Part shown: positions 9,669-18,416 of the stretch, piece after piece | How positions within the stretch are numbered: position 1 is the first letter of the stretch | Layout: each line of letters begins with the position of its first letter | Assembly: GCA_044221335.1 (NCBI GenBank) | Contig: JBGAPI010000027.1 | Span: 1 to 64,000 of the forward strand | Length of the DNA: 64,000 nucleotides | Source: JBGAPI01 sp044221335 | GTDB lineage: Bacteria; Pseudomonadota; Gammaproteobacteria; Xanthomonadales; Ahniellaceae | Reading direction: 5' to 3' | Translations under genes and position numbers: made by a program | The notes under the pieces: generated by a model | Told to the model about the DNA's origin: nothing | What the model saw: the letters and a program-made list of their open reading frames with translations, nothing else | Databases searched by the model: none

Positions 9669-10784
9669 TCACCGCTCGTCGTGATGACGATCGAAACCGG
9701 CGGGTACGCGGGGACCGGGGTCTGCGACATCGCCGCATTGGGCACGATGGCGAAGCATCTGGTCCATCAGCACCAGCGCCAACATCGCCTCGGCGATCGG
9801 GGTGGCGCGGATGCCGACCACGGGGTCGTGGCGGCCGTGGGTCACGACTTCGACCTCGGTGCCGGACGTGTCGACGCCTCGCCCCGGCAGGCGGATGCTG
9901 GCCGCGGGCTTGATCGCGATCGTCGCACGGACGACCTGGCCGGTGGAGATGCCGCCGAGGATGCCGCCCGCATGGTTCGACAGGAAACCGTCCGGCGTCA
10001 TTTCGTCCCGATGCTCGGTGCCGCGCTGGGTGACGCAGCCGTAGCCGTCGCCGATCTCGACGCCGCGCACCGCGTTGATGCTCATCAGTGCGGCGGCCAG
10101 TTCACCGTCGAGCTTGCCGTAGATCGGCTCGCCGAGGCCCACCGGCACGCCGTGCGCCTCGACCGTGACCTTGGCGCCGATCGAGTCGCCAGACTTCCGC
10201 AGGGAATCGACGAACGCTTCGAGTTCGCCGATTCCGTCCGGGTCGGGCCAGAAGAACGGGGTGGCTTCGACGAAGGACCAGTCCCAGCGCGTGGGAACCA
10301 GGGGGCCCAGCTGCGAAAGGCAGCCGCGCACCGTGATCCCGCGTTCACCCAGCCATTTCTTGGCGATGACGCCTGCAGCCACCCTCATCGTGGTCTCGCG
10401 CGCCGACGAACGCCCGCCGCCGCGCGGATCGCGGATGCCGTACTTGCGCCAGTAGGTGTAGTCCGCATGGCTGGGGCGGAAGCGGTCCTCGATGTTCGAA
10501 TAGTCCTTGCTGCGCTGGTCGGTGTTGCGGATGAGCAGCGCGATCGGGGTGCCGGTGGTCCTGCCCCGGTAGACGCCGGACAGGATCTCGACCCGATCCT
10601 CCTCGCGCCGCTGCGAGGTGTGGCGCGAGCGGCCGGTGGCGCGGCGTTCCAGGTCCGGCGCGAACTCGGCCTCGTCGATCGGCAGTCCCGGCGGGCAGCC
10701 GTCGATCACGCAGCCGATCGCCGGACCGTGGCTCTCGCCGAAGGTGGTGACGGTGAACAGCTTGCCGAAGGAATTGCTGCTCAT
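9669..10784 (-). CDS. aroC: Chorismate synthase
   Basis: 371 aa starting MSSNSFGKLFTVTTFGESHG. The signatures GESHGPAIGCVIDGCPPG, RRATGRSRHTSQRREEDRVE and GGRSSARETTMRVAAG are all present. It converts EPSP to chorismate, the last step of the shikimate pathway, using reduced FMN. The last residues (about 355-371) are a variable Arg/His-rich tail. It overlaps prmB by four bases (ATGA); prmB-aroC is a conserved coupled pair. Confidence 0.98.
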   Translation of the reverse strand: MSSNSFGKLFTVTTFGESHGPAIGCVIDGCPPGLPIDEAEFAPDLERRATGRSRHTSQRREEDRVEILSGVYRGRTTGTPIALLIRNTDQRSKDYSNIEDRFRPSHADYTYWRKYGIRDPRGGGRSSARETTMRVAAGVIAKKWLGERGITVRGCLSQLGPLVPTRWDWSFVEATPFFWPDPDGIGELEAFVDSLRKSGDSIGAKVTVEAHGVPVGLGEPIYGKLDGELAAALMSINAVRGVEIGDGYGCVTQRGTEHRDEMTPDGFLSNHAGGILGGISTGQVVRATIAIKPAASIRLPGRGVDTSGTEVEVVTHGRHDPVVGIRATPIAEAMLALVLMDQMLRHRAQCGDVADPGPRVPAGFDRHHDER

Positions 10785-11767
10785 CGGCGGCGCGGACCGC
10801 GCTGGCGCGAGGCGGCGCGGCGGCGCGCGGTGCGACGCGAGGGCTTGAGGCCCACCCGCTTTGCGCACTCGGCGCGGATCGCCTCGGCATGCGCGACGAG
10901 GTCCGCCCGCTCGGCGACGAACACGCCCATCTGCCCGACCTTGAACTCGACCCACGCCAGCGGCAGCTGCGGCAGCAGCTCGACCAGGGCGCGCTCGGAC
11001 TCGCCGACCTCGCAGACCAGCAGGCCGTTGTCGGTCAGGTGATCCGGGCTGTCGGCGAGGATGCGCAGCGCCAGATCGAGGCCGTCGTCGCCGGCGATCA
11101 GGCCGAGCTCGGGTTCGTGGCGATATTCCCGCGGCAGGGCCGCGACCTCGTCGACCGTCACGTAGGGCGGATTCGTCACGATCAGGTCGTAGCGTTCGTC
11201 CTTCAGCGCGCCGAACAGGTCGGAGCGCAGCGTGCGGACGCGGTCGCCGACGTCGAAGTCGGCGATGTTCTCGGCCGCCAGCGCGAGGGCGGCCTCGGAC
11301 AGATCGACCAGATCGACCTGCCAGTCCGGGTTGTGGATGGCCGTGGCGATGCCGATCGAGCCGCCGCCGCAGCACAGGTCCAGTACCCGCGCGACCGGCC
11401 GGCCGGCGAGCCAGGGCTCGAAGCCTTCGACGGTCAGCTCGGCGATCGGCGAGCGCGGCACCAAAGCGCGCTCGTCGGTCTTGAACTTGAGGCCCGCGAA
11501 CCAGGCCTCGCCGGTGAGATAGCAGGCCGGCGTGCGGGTCCGCACGCGGCGCTCGAACAGCGCCAGCACCCGCTTCTTCTCCGCCGCCGTCAGCCGCGCC
11601 GCACCGTAGACGGGACTGAGATCGTGCGGCAGCGACAGCGCCCACAGCGTGAGCTGGGTCGCCTCGTCCAGCGCGTTGTCGTAGCTGTGCCCGAAGCACA
11701 GCCCCGCGGAGGCGAACTGGGTGGCGCCGTAGCGGATGAGGTCGATGATGGTCTGCAGTTCTTTCAT
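10781..11767 (-). CDS. prmB: Ribosomal protein L3 N5-glutamine methyltransferase
   Basis: 328 aa starting MKELQTIIDLIRYGA. A class I SAM-dependent methyltransferase with the motif LDLCCGGGSIGIA and the glutamine-methylating NPPY signature (DLIVTNPPYVT). It methylates a glutamine of ribosomal protein L3. The C-terminus has a strongly basic extension (RRTARRRAASRQRGPRRR) beyond the usual end, possibly for RNA or ribosome contact. The frame is open to 12109, but only the start at 11767 fits the family. Confidence 0.95.
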   Translation of the reverse strand: MKELQTIIDLIRYGATQFASAGLCFGHSYDNALDEATQLTLWALSLPHDLSPVYGAARLTAAEKKRVLALFERRVRTRTPACYLTGEAWFAGLKFKTDERALVPRSPIAELTVEGFEPWLAGRPVARVLDLCCGGGSIGIATAIHNPDWQVDLVDLSEAALALAAENIADFDVGDRVRTLRSDLFGALKDERYDLIVTNPPYVTVDEVAALPREYRHEPELGLIAGDDGLDLALRILADSPDHLTDNGLLVCEVGESERALVELLPQLPLAWVEFKVGQMGVFVAERADLVAHAEAIRAECAKRVGLKPSRRTARRRAASRQRGPRRR

Positions 11768-12133
11768 TGCTCGCGGGATCTTGGGATGTTCGGCGATCAC
11801 GGAGTATAGGGCCCAGGGCCCTGGGCCCAGTCCGACTGCGCGGGGTTGCGATCCGTCGCTCCGGAAGATCCGAGACCGCGACCGCAGCGCGATGCGCCGG
11901 GAGGGTGGGCAGGGCAACGCCCGAAACCCTCGCCCGAAACCCACCGGGCCCTGGGCGCGTTCCGGCGACGGATCATCGAAACGCGACCCACAAGGCCGCC
12001 CCGGGCGCTGCTCCAAGGCTTCCCCACCCCTGCCTTCCGGCCGTAGCGCCCCCTCCCCCGCCCCGCTACGATCGCCCACCTTTTGCCCGCGGTTCGCCGC
12101 GGCCCGCACTTTCCTACCGACCCAGCCCTCGCC
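11768..12133. other. Intergenic region between divergent prmB and dcp
   Basis: 366 bases with no supported gene. It holds a minus-strand TATACT (11803-11808) that could be the prmB -10 box, a GGGCCCA heptamer tract (11809-11830), several GC palindromes and a plus-strand TACGAT (12070-12075) that may serve dcp. Confidence 0.5.
11809..11830. repeat. Heptamer tandem repeat (GGGCCCA-like)
   Basis: Three seven-base units GGGCCCA, GGGCCCT, GGGCCCA plus one base. It is the same family as the arrays at 27895-27923 and 34298-34325. Confidence 0.65.
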
Positions 12134-14314
12134 ATGACCCGACCGCTCGTCCTCGCCATCGCCAGCGCGCTAGCCCTGGCCGCATGCGCCCACACCGCCA
12201 AGAACGAATCGACCATGACTCCGACCGCGACCGCGCAGCCGGCGCCGGCACCCGCGCCGGTAGCCGTCAACCCGTTCTTCGTCGCCTCGACCCTGCAGTT
12301 CCAGGCGCCGCCGTTCGACAAGATCAAGGACGAGCACTATCTCCCGGCCTTCGAGAAGGGCATGGCGGAGCAGAAGGACGAGATCGCCGCGATCGCCAAC
12401 AACCCGCAGCCGGCGAGCTTCGCCAACACCATCGAGGCGATGGAGCGCTCGGGCGTGCTGCTGACCCGTGTCTCCAAGGTGTTCTTCAACCTGACCGAGT
12501 CGACCACCAGCGACGCGATCCAGAAGGTCCAGGCCGATGTCGCGCCGAAGCTCGCGGCCCACCAGGACGCGATCGTGCTCGACGCCAAGCTCTTCGCCCG
12601 CGTGAAGTCGCTGTACGACCATCGCGACTCGCTCGGCCTCGATCCCGAGAGCCGCCGCGTCCTGGAGCGCTACTACGCCAACTTCGTCCGCAACGGCGCG
12701 CTGCTGTCGGAAGCCGACAAGACCCGCCTGCGCGCACTGAACGAGGAGCAGTCGAACCTGGTGACCCGGTTCCAGGAACGCGCGCTGAAGGACGTCAACG
12801 ATTCCGCCCTGGTGATCGACCGCGTCGAGGACCTGAAAGGCCTGACCGAGGGCGACATCGCCTCGGCCGCCGAGGCCGCCAAGGCCCGCAAGCTCGATGG
12901 CAAGTGGGTGCTGCCGCTGCAGAACACCACCGGTCAGCCGATGATGGTCAAGCTGCAGAATCGCGCCGTGCGCGAGCGCCTGTTCCACGCCTCGACCTCG
13001 CGCGGCATCCGCGGCAACGACTACGACGAGAAGGCGATCATCGCCCGCCTCGCCAACCTGCGCGCCGAGCGCGCCAAGCTGCTCGGTTTCCCGGACCACG
13101 CGACCTACACGCTCGACGACCAGATGGCCAAGACCCCGGCCGCGGTGTCGAAGCTGCTCGACCAGATGACCAAGGCGGCGGTCACCGCGGCCAATGCCCA
13201 GGCCAAGGAGATGCAGGAGCTGATCGACGCCGAGAAGGGCGGCTTCAAGCTCGCCGCCTGGGACTGGGAGTACTACGCAGAGAAGCTGCGCGCCAAGAAG
13301 TACGCGCTCGACGAGGAGCAGATCCGCCCCTACCTCGAGATGGACCGGGTGCTGAAGGACGGCGTGTTCTTCGCGGCCCATGAGCTCTACGGCCTCACCA
13401 TCAAGGAGCGCAAGGATCTGCCGGTCTACCATCCGGACGTGCGCGTGTTCGAGGTGTTCGACGCCGACGGCTCCTCGCTGGCGATCTTCTATGCCGACTA
13501 CTACGCCCGCGAGTCCAAGCGCGGCGGCGCCTGGATGGATTCCTTCGTCGACCAGAGCGGCCTGTTCGGCACGCATCCGGTCATCGTGAACGTGCTCAAC
13601 ATCCCGAAGCCGGCCGCCGGCCAGCCGACGCTGTTGACCTTCGACGAGACCACCACCCTGTTCCACGAGTTCGGCCACGCGCTGCACGGACTGCTGTCGA
13701 ACGTGAAGTACCCGTCGATCGCCGGCACCAACACGCCGCGCGACTTCGTCGAGTACCCGTCGCAGTTCAACGAGAACTGGGCCACCGAGTCGCGGGTGTT
13801 CGCCAACTACGCCCGCCACTACCAGACCGGCGCGCCGATGCCCGCCGAGCTGCTCGAGAAGATCAAGAAGGCCGACAAGTTCAACCAGGGCTACACCACC
13901 GGCGAATACCTCGCCGCGGCACTGCTCGACATGGACTGGCACTCGATCAAGCCGGGCCAGCCGGAGCAGGACGTGATCAAGTTCGAGGCGGCCTCGCTGA
14001 AGAAGCATGGCATCGACATGCCGGCGATCCCGCCGCGCTACCGCACCGGCTACTTCAACCACGTCTGGCCGGGCGGCTACTCGGCAGGCTACTACGCCTA
14101 CATCTGGACCGCGGTGCTGGCGTCCGACTCCTACGAGTGGTTCAAGGAGCACGGCGGCATGACCCGCGAGAACGGCCAGTTCTTCCGCGACCATATCCTG
14201 TCGCGCGGCTACACCCAGGACTGCATGCCGATGTACGTCGCGTTCCGCGGCCACGAGCCGTCGGTCAACGCGCTGCTGCAGAAGCGCGGCCTGAAGGCGG
14301 AAGGCAAGAAGTAG
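12134..14314 (+). CDS. M3-family oligopeptidase lipoprotein (Dcp-like)
   Basis: 726 aa. A lipoprotein signal (ALALAACAH, lipid-acceptor Cys about residue 17) is followed by a Pro/Ala linker and a full M3 thimet-oligopeptidase domain. The zinc motif HEFGH is at residues 511-515, with the downstream glutamate helix and the YWPGGYSAGYY-like substrate loop (VWPGGYSAGYYAY). Members cleave dipeptides or short oligopeptides; the lipobox implies a periplasmic, membrane-anchored version as in Dcp of related bacteria. An upstream ATG at 12083 would bury the signal peptide and is rejected. A strong terminator follows. Confidence 0.93.
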   Translation: MTRPLVLAIASALALAACAHTAKNESTMTPTATAQPAPAPAPVAVNPFFVASTLQFQAPPFDKIKDEHYLPAFEKGMAEQKDEIAAIANNPQPASFANTIEAMERSGVLLTRVSKVFFNLTESTTSDAIQKVQADVAPKLAAHQDAIVLDAKLFARVKSLYDHRDSLGLDPESRRVLERYYANFVRNGALLSEADKTRLRALNEEQSNLVTRFQERALKDVNDSALVIDRVEDLKGLTEGDIASAAEAAKARKLDGKWVLPLQNTTGQPMMVKLQNRAVRERLFHASTSRGIRGNDYDEKAIIARLANLRAERAKLLGFPDHATYTLDDQMAKTPAAVSKLLDQMTKAAVTAANAQAKEMQELIDAEKGGFKLAAWDWEYYAEKLRAKKYALDEEQIRPYLEMDRVLKDGVFFAAHELYGLTIKERKDLPVYHPDVRVFEVFDADGSSLAIFYADYYARESKRGGAWMDSFVDQSGLFGTHPVIVNVLNIPKPAAGQPTLLTFDETTTLFHEFGHALHGLLSNVKYPSIAGTNTPRDFVEYPSQFNENWATESRVFANYARHYQTGAPMPAELLEKIKKADKFNQGYTTGEYLAAALLDMDWHSIKPGQPEQDVIKFEAASLKKHGIDMPAIPPRYRTGYFNHVWPGGYSAGYYAYIWTAVLASDSYEWFKEHGGMTRENGQFFRDHILSRGYTQDCMPMYVAFRGHEPSVNALLQKRGLKAEGKK

Positions 14315-14335
14315 TCGGGTTCTCCCGTGTCGCAA

Positions 14336-14367
14336 CGAGGCCGCCTTCGGGCGGCCTCGTTTTTTTT
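14336..14367 (+). terminator. Rho-independent terminator after the M3 peptidase gene
   Basis: A ten-base stem CGAGGCCGCC / GGCGGCCTCG with a TTCG loop, followed by eight T residues, 21 bases after the stop codon. Confidence 0.93.
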
Positions 14368-14434
14368 CGGAACGGACAATGAGCCCGGAGCCCTGCGCGC
14401 CACCCGGGGCCCATAGGGGGCAGCCCGCGCCCCC

Positions 14435-14440
14435 TACACT
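14435..14440 (+). promoter_or_regulatory. -10-like box TACACT six bases before nhaD-like ATG
   Basis: TACACT, then CGCGCC, then ATG. There is no Shine-Dalgarno sequence. The arrangement predicts a leaderless mRNA. Confidence 0.5.
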
Positions 14441-14446
14441 CGCGCC

Positions 14447-15748
14447 ATGCCCTCGTCCTCCCTCGCCCACCTGGTCCTCGTCCTGTTCGCCATCGCCTAC
14501 CTGCTGGTGATCCTCGAACACAGGCTGGCCCTTCGGAAATCCGTGCCGGTGACCCTCGCCGCCGCCTTGATCTGGGGCCTGCTGGCGCTCGGCAGTCACG
14601 ACGATCCGATCGCGCTGGCGAAGATCAGGGCCGCGTTCGACCACGTGTTCGGCGACTTCGCGCAGCTGTTCTTCTTCCTGATCGCCGCCATGACCTATGT
14701 CAGCGCGATGAGCGAGCGCAACGTGTTCGAGGCGCTGCGCGCCGAGCTGACCCGGCGCGACCTCGGCTTCCGGCAGCTGTTCTGGATCACCGGTGTCGCC
14801 GCGTTCTTCCTTTCGGCCGTGCTCGACAACCTGACCACGGCGCTGATCATGTCCGGCGTGATCCTCGCGGTCGGACACGGCAACGCGCGCTTCGTCTCGC
14901 TGGCCTTCGTCAACCTGGTGGTCGCGGCGAACGCCGGCGGCGCGTTCAGCGCGTTCGGCGACATCACCACCCTGATGGCCTGGCAGGCCGGCAAGGGCGG
15001 CTTCTTCGACTTCTTCGCGTTGTTCCTGCCGGCGGCGGTGAATTTCCTGGTACCGGCGATGCTGCTGCACTTCGCCGTGCCGGATCTCCGTCCGCCGCGT
15101 GGCCGCGACGATGCCGACCTGAAGACCGGCGCGCTCGGGATCTGCCTGCTGTTCGGCATCACCATCGCCATCACCGTGATCTGCCAGCACCGTTTCGGAT
15201 TGCCGGCCGTCTTCGGGATGATGACCGGACTCGCACTGCTCAAGGTCTATGCGCGGCTCATCGTCCACCGCGAACGGCGCCGCCAGGCGGAAGGCGAGCT
15301 GTTCGACGTGTTCCGGCTGATCGCGAACGCGGAGTGGGACACGCTGCTGTTCTTCTTCGGCGTTCTGCTCTGCGTCGGCGGACTCGCCGCGGTCGGCTGG
15401 CTCGAGTTCGCGACCCAGGCGCTGTTCGGCACGCATGGCGTGACGGCAGGCAACGTGGTGCTGGGCGTGCTGTCGGCCGTCGTCGACAACATCCCGATCA
15501 TGTACGCGGTGCTGAAGATGGATCCCCCGATGAGCCCAGGCGACTGGCTGACCATCACGCTCACCACCGGCGTCGGTGGCAGCCTGCTGTCGATCGGCTC
15601 GGCCGCCGGCGTCGCGCTGATGGGGGCCTCGCGCGGCCAGTACACCTTCGTCTCGCATCTGCGCTGGTCCTGGGCGGTCGCGCTCGGCTACGCCGCGAGC
15701 ATCGCCTGCCATTTGTGGTGGAATGCACACCTGTTCCGAACGCACTGA
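14447..15748 (+). CDS. nhaD: NhaD-type sodium:proton antiporter
   Basis: 433 aa, largely hydrophobic with about 11-13 predicted membrane helices. Ion-transporter-superfamily signatures include FLSAVLDNLTTALIMSG and the second half-motif VVDNIPIMYAVLKM, with paired Asp-Asn residues that bind Na+ in this family. Known NhaD proteins exchange Na+ (or Li+) for H+ across the inner membrane. The next gene starts 18 bases downstream, probably in the same transcript. A related arsenite or citrate transporter is less likely given the DNLTT and DNIP pair. Confidence 0.88.
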   Translation: MPSSSLAHLVLVLFAIAYLLVILEHRLALRKSVPVTLAAALIWGLLALGSHDDPIALAKIRAAFDHVFGDFAQLFFFLIAAMTYVSAMSERNVFEALRAELTRRDLGFRQLFWITGVAAFFLSAVLDNLTTALIMSGVILAVGHGNARFVSLAFVNLVVAANAGGAFSAFGDITTLMAWQAGKGGFFDFFALFLPAAVNFLVPAMLLHFAVPDLRPPRGRDDADLKTGALGICLLFGITIAITVICQHRFGLPAVFGMMTGLALLKVYARLIVHRERRRQAEGELFDVFRLIANAEWDTLLFFFGVLLCVGGLAAVGWLEFATQALFGTHGVTAGNVVLGVLSAVVDNIPIMYAVLKMDPPMSPGDWLTITLTTGVGGSLLSIGSAAGVALMGASRGQYTFVSHLRWSWAVALGYAASIACHLWWNAHLFRTH

Positions 15749-15766
15749 CCGGGTCCATCCGACCGC

Positions 15767-17080
15767 ATGACCTCCAAGATCGCCCTCGTCCTCGGGCTCA
15801 TCCTGCTGAACGGCTTCTTCGTGCTCGCCGAGATGGCGGTGATCACCGCCCGCCGCTCGCGCCTGCGCCAGGCCGCCGCCACGTCGCGGCGCGCCGCGAC
15901 CGCGCTGGAACTGGCCGAGCGGCCGGAGCACTTCCTGTCGTCCGTGCAGTTCTGGATCACGCTGCTGTCGATCCTGACCGGCTTCCTCGGCGGCGAGTCG
16001 ATCGCCGACGAGGTGCAGGAGTGGCTCGGCCCGAATGCCGCGCTCGGCCACTACATCAAGCCGCTCAGCATCGTCGCCTCGGTCGGATCGATCACGCTGC
16101 TGCAGGTGATCCTGGGCGAACTGGTACCGAAGCGGATCGCGATCGTCCACGCGGAGAAGATCGCGATCGCGGTGGCGGTGCCGATGAAGCTGCTGACCGT
16201 CTCGGCCAAGCCCTTCGTCATGTTCCTGTCGGGCTGCACCAATGTGCTCCTGAAACTGACCGGTCTCACGACCGACCGCAAGGACGAAGTCTCGGAGGAA
16301 GAGATCCGGCACCTGGTGGCGGAAGGCGCCGAGCAGGGCGTGATCGACCGCCAGGAGCACAACATGCTGAACCGGGTGCTGGCGCTCGGCGACCGCACCG
16401 CGGCCAGCCTGATGACGCCGCGCACCCGCATCACCTGGCTCGACGCGGCGACCTCGGTCGAGGAGAACCTCGCGCTGATGCGTACGACGCCGCACTCGCG
16501 CTACCCGGTCTGCCGCGGGAGCGACAAGGACGTGCTCGGCATCTTCGACCTCAAGCACGTCGTGGCGAATTTCCAGCCGGGCGCGCTGCCGGAGCTGTTC
16601 AACCACCTCGCGCCGGCGGTCTACGTGCCGGAGACCGCGCGTGCAGCCCACCTGCTCGAGACCCTGCGCGACGAGGAGGCCACCATGGCGCTGGTGGTCG
16701 ACGAGTACGGCGACATCGTCGGCATGGTCACCCTGAACGACCTGATGCTGGCGATCTACGGCAAGCTCGGCTCCGCGACCGGCGAACTCACCAGTTCGGC
16801 CGTGGTGCAGCGGGCCGACGGCAGCTGGCTGGTCGACGGCGCCCTCGGCGTCGACGACCTGCGTCAGCTGCTCGGCATCGACAAGCTGCCGCTGGAGACA
16901 GAGCAGGAGTTCCATACCGCCGCCGGGCTGATGTTTGCCCGCTTCGGGCGCATCCCCGAGGTTGGCGAGGCCTTCGAGGCCGCCGGCTTCCGCTTCGAGG
17001 TGATCGACCTCGACGGCGCACGTATCGACAAGCTGCTGGTCGCGCCGCTGGCACCGGCGGCGGCCGAGCAGGACGCGTGA
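15767..17080 (+). CDS. CNNM/CorC-type transporter-associated membrane protein
   Basis: 437 aa. An N-terminal DUF21 membrane domain (about residues 1-190, starting LVLGLILLNGFFVLAEMAVI) is followed by a paired CBS module (from MTPRTRITWLD to VVDEYGDIVGMVTLND) and a C-terminal CorC_HlyC domain. Family members, often misnamed hemolysins, are implicated in Mg2+/Co2+ efflux (CNNM, MpfA). The metal specificity cannot be read from the sequence. It overlaps the ExoD-like gene by four bases (GTGA). Confidence 0.9.
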   Translation: MTSKIALVLGLILLNGFFVLAEMAVITARRSRLRQAAATSRRAATALELAERPEHFLSSVQFWITLLSILTGFLGGESIADEVQEWLGPNAALGHYIKPLSIVASVGSITLLQVILGELVPKRIAIVHAEKIAIAVAVPMKLLTVSAKPFVMFLSGCTNVLLKLTGLTTDRKDEVSEEEIRHLVAEGAEQGVIDRQEHNMLNRVLALGDRTAASLMTPRTRITWLDAATSVEENLALMRTTPHSRYPVCRGSDKDVLGIFDLKHVVANFQPGALPELFNHLAPAVYVPETARAAHLLETLRDEEATMALVVDEYGDIVGMVTLNDLMLAIYGKLGSATGELTSSAVVQRADGSWLVDGALGVDDLRQLLGIDKLPLETEQEFHTAAGLMFARFGRIPEVGEAFEAAGFRFEVIDLDGARIDKLLVAPLAPAAAEQDA

Positions 17081-17745
17081 GCGAGCTCGACCCGGAGCCG
17101 ACGCCTGGCGCGCCGGCCCCGAATAGCGGCGCCGCCGGCGACGACGAGCTCGCGTTCGAACGGGTGTCGCTGCTGCTGCATCGCCTCGCCGATCGCGCCG
17201 GCGACTCCACCATCGCTCTCGGCACCCTCGCCGACGACTTCGGTCGCCGCGCGTTCGGCCTGCTGACGTTCTTCGCCGCCCTGCCCTGCTTCATCCCATC
17301 GCCGGCTCTGGTCGGACTCGTGTCCGGCGCGGTCCTGATCCTGCTCGGCCTGCAGATGCTGATCGGCCGCGCGCAACCCTGGCTGCCGCAGCGCTGGCGT
17401 CGCCAGGGCGTCTCCGGCACGACGCTGAAGCGCTGGCTGGTCCGCGCCGAGCGCTGGTTCACCCGCCTGGAACGGATCACCCGCCCGCGCTGGCCCCGGC
17501 TGCACACCCGCGGCGCGCTGCGCTTCAGCGGCCTGCTGCTGGTCGGCCTCGCGGTCGCGATCGCACTGCCGATCCCGCTCACCAACTACCCCTTCGGCCT
17601 GGTCGCGGTGATCTACGCGATCGCCCTGATCGAGGAGGACGGTCTGCTGCTGGTCGGCGCCTGGCTGCTGGCGGCGGTGGTCATCGCCGTGTCGAGCGAG
17701 GCGCTGCAGAAGTTCGTCCAAGTCGTGGTGGGGTGGTTGGCGTAG
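17077..17745 (+). CDS. ExoD-family exopolysaccharide synthesis protein
   Basis: 222 aa with a GTG start inside the stop of the preceding gene. After an acidic Pro/Ala-rich N-terminus there is an amphipathic region (about 35-70), then hydrophobic segments such as FAALPCFIPSPALVGLVSGAVLILLGLQML and two C-terminal helices around LPIPLTNYPFGLVAVIYAIAL, the ExoD (PF06055) pattern. In rhizobia ExoD affects exopolysaccharide and alkaline tolerance, which may fit its place downstream of an antiporter. Its TAG stop lies inside the head of a GTAG REP element. Confidence 0.85.
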   Translation: MSELDPEPTPGAPAPNSGAAGDDELAFERVSLLLHRLADRAGDSTIALGTLADDFGRRAFGLLTFFAALPCFIPSPALVGLVSGAVLILLGLQMLIGRAQPWLPQRWRRQGVSGTTLKRWLVRAERWFTRLERITRPRWPRLHTRGALRFSGLLLVGLAVAIALPIPLTNYPFGLVAVIYAIALIEEDGLLLVGAWLLAAVVIAVSSEALQKFVQVVVGWLA

Positions 17746-17762
17746 GGCGGGCACTGCCCGCC
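17742..17762 (+). repeat. GTAG REP palindrome supplying the ExoD stop codon
   Basis: GTAG head followed by GGCGGGCACTGCCCGCC. The TAG of GTAG is the stop codon of the ExoD-like gene. Confidence 0.85.
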
Positions 17763-17805
17763 GACGCGATGCGCCGCGTCGGCCGGCTTCGGAATAGCCG
17801 CTCTC

Positions 17806-17826
17806 GTAGGGCGGGCACTGCCCGCC
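17806..17826 (+). repeat. Second GTAG REP copy in direct orientation
   Basis: Same GTAG head and palindrome as 17742-17762, 64 bases on. Similarity extends about 22 bases past the palindrome (CGCGAT, then CGTCG), so a unit of about 43 bases was duplicated. Confidence 0.85.
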
Positions 17827-17918
17827 GGCGCGATACGCCTCGTCGACCCGTTCTTGAACAGGACACAGGGTCCTGCTGCTTCGAGGCGCGCATCCAGCGC
17901 GCGATCCTGCCGGAACGC

Positions 17919-17954
17919 CAAGGCACTGGGTTGCTTCGCTGCGCTCGCAATGAC
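17919..17954 (+). repeat. Half copy of the TCATTGCGAG dispersed repeat
   Basis: The right half only: GGCACTGGGTTGCTTCGCTG then CGCTCGCAATGAC. It matches the right arms of the full elements at 34361-34454 and 50230-50335. Confidence 0.7.
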
Positions 17955-18025
17955 CGGATTGCGCCCTTGCCGAGCCTTGGGCCCTGCGCGTGATTCCTCC
18001 GCCGGCCGACGAAGCGCCCCGCGCC

Positions 18026-18046
18026 GGCGGCCAATGGCCGCCCTAC
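18026..18046 (-). repeat. GTAG REP palindrome supplying the bolA stop codon
   Basis: Minus strand GTAGGGCGGCCATTGGCCGCC-like element cut to 21 bases. Its TAG is the bolA stop codon. Confidence 0.8.
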
Positions 18047-18303
18047 GAAGCTCGGATGGCCAGCGCGTGGATGTCCGTCTGCATCAGGTCCCCGACCGCC
18101 TCGTAGACCTTGCGGTGCTTCGCCAGCGGCGACAGGCCGGCAAACGCCGGACTCGCGATCACCACGGTGAAGTGCCCGCGGCCGTCGCGCGCGCCCTCAT
18201 GGCCGGCATGCTTGTGGCTGTCGTCGAAGATCTCGAGGGACGTCGGCGCCAGCGCCACTTCGAGTCGCTGGCGGATGCGGTGGATGCGGTCGGAGTGGCT
18301 CAT
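18043..18303 (-). CDS. bolA: BolA family transcriptional regulator
   Basis: 86 aa. The BolA/YrbA fold signature is complete: LEIFDDSHKHAGHEGARDGRGHFTVV, then AFAGLSPLAKHRKVY and IHALAIRA. BolA proteins are small regulators that pair with monothiol glutaredoxins and affect cell shape, biofilm and stress response. The frame is open to an ATG at 18420 that overlaps the RCC1 gene stop, but those 39 extra codons do not resemble BolA, so 18303 is used. It ends in the head of a GTAG REP. Confidence 0.93.
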   Translation of the reverse strand: MSHSDRIHRIRQRLEVALAPTSLEIFDDSHKHAGHEGARDGRGHFTVVIASPAFAGLSPLAKHRKVYEAVGDLMQTDIHALAIRAS

Positions 18304-18416
18304 CGACGTCGTCTCGGCGGTTGCGCGGTGGCGCGCCGGGTCGGGCGCCGTGATGCCGAAGTCTAGGACAACTCCCGCGTGCCACCGCGGTCCGTGCACG
18401 GCGTAGCTGCGCCGGT

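Noticed and set aside
12170..16915. A 1581-codon open frame on the minus strand opposite the M3 peptidase, nhaD-like and CNNM genes
   Set aside because: It is antisense to three clear genes, and its translation is Arg/Gly/His-rich low-complexity sequence typical of GC-driven shadow frames.
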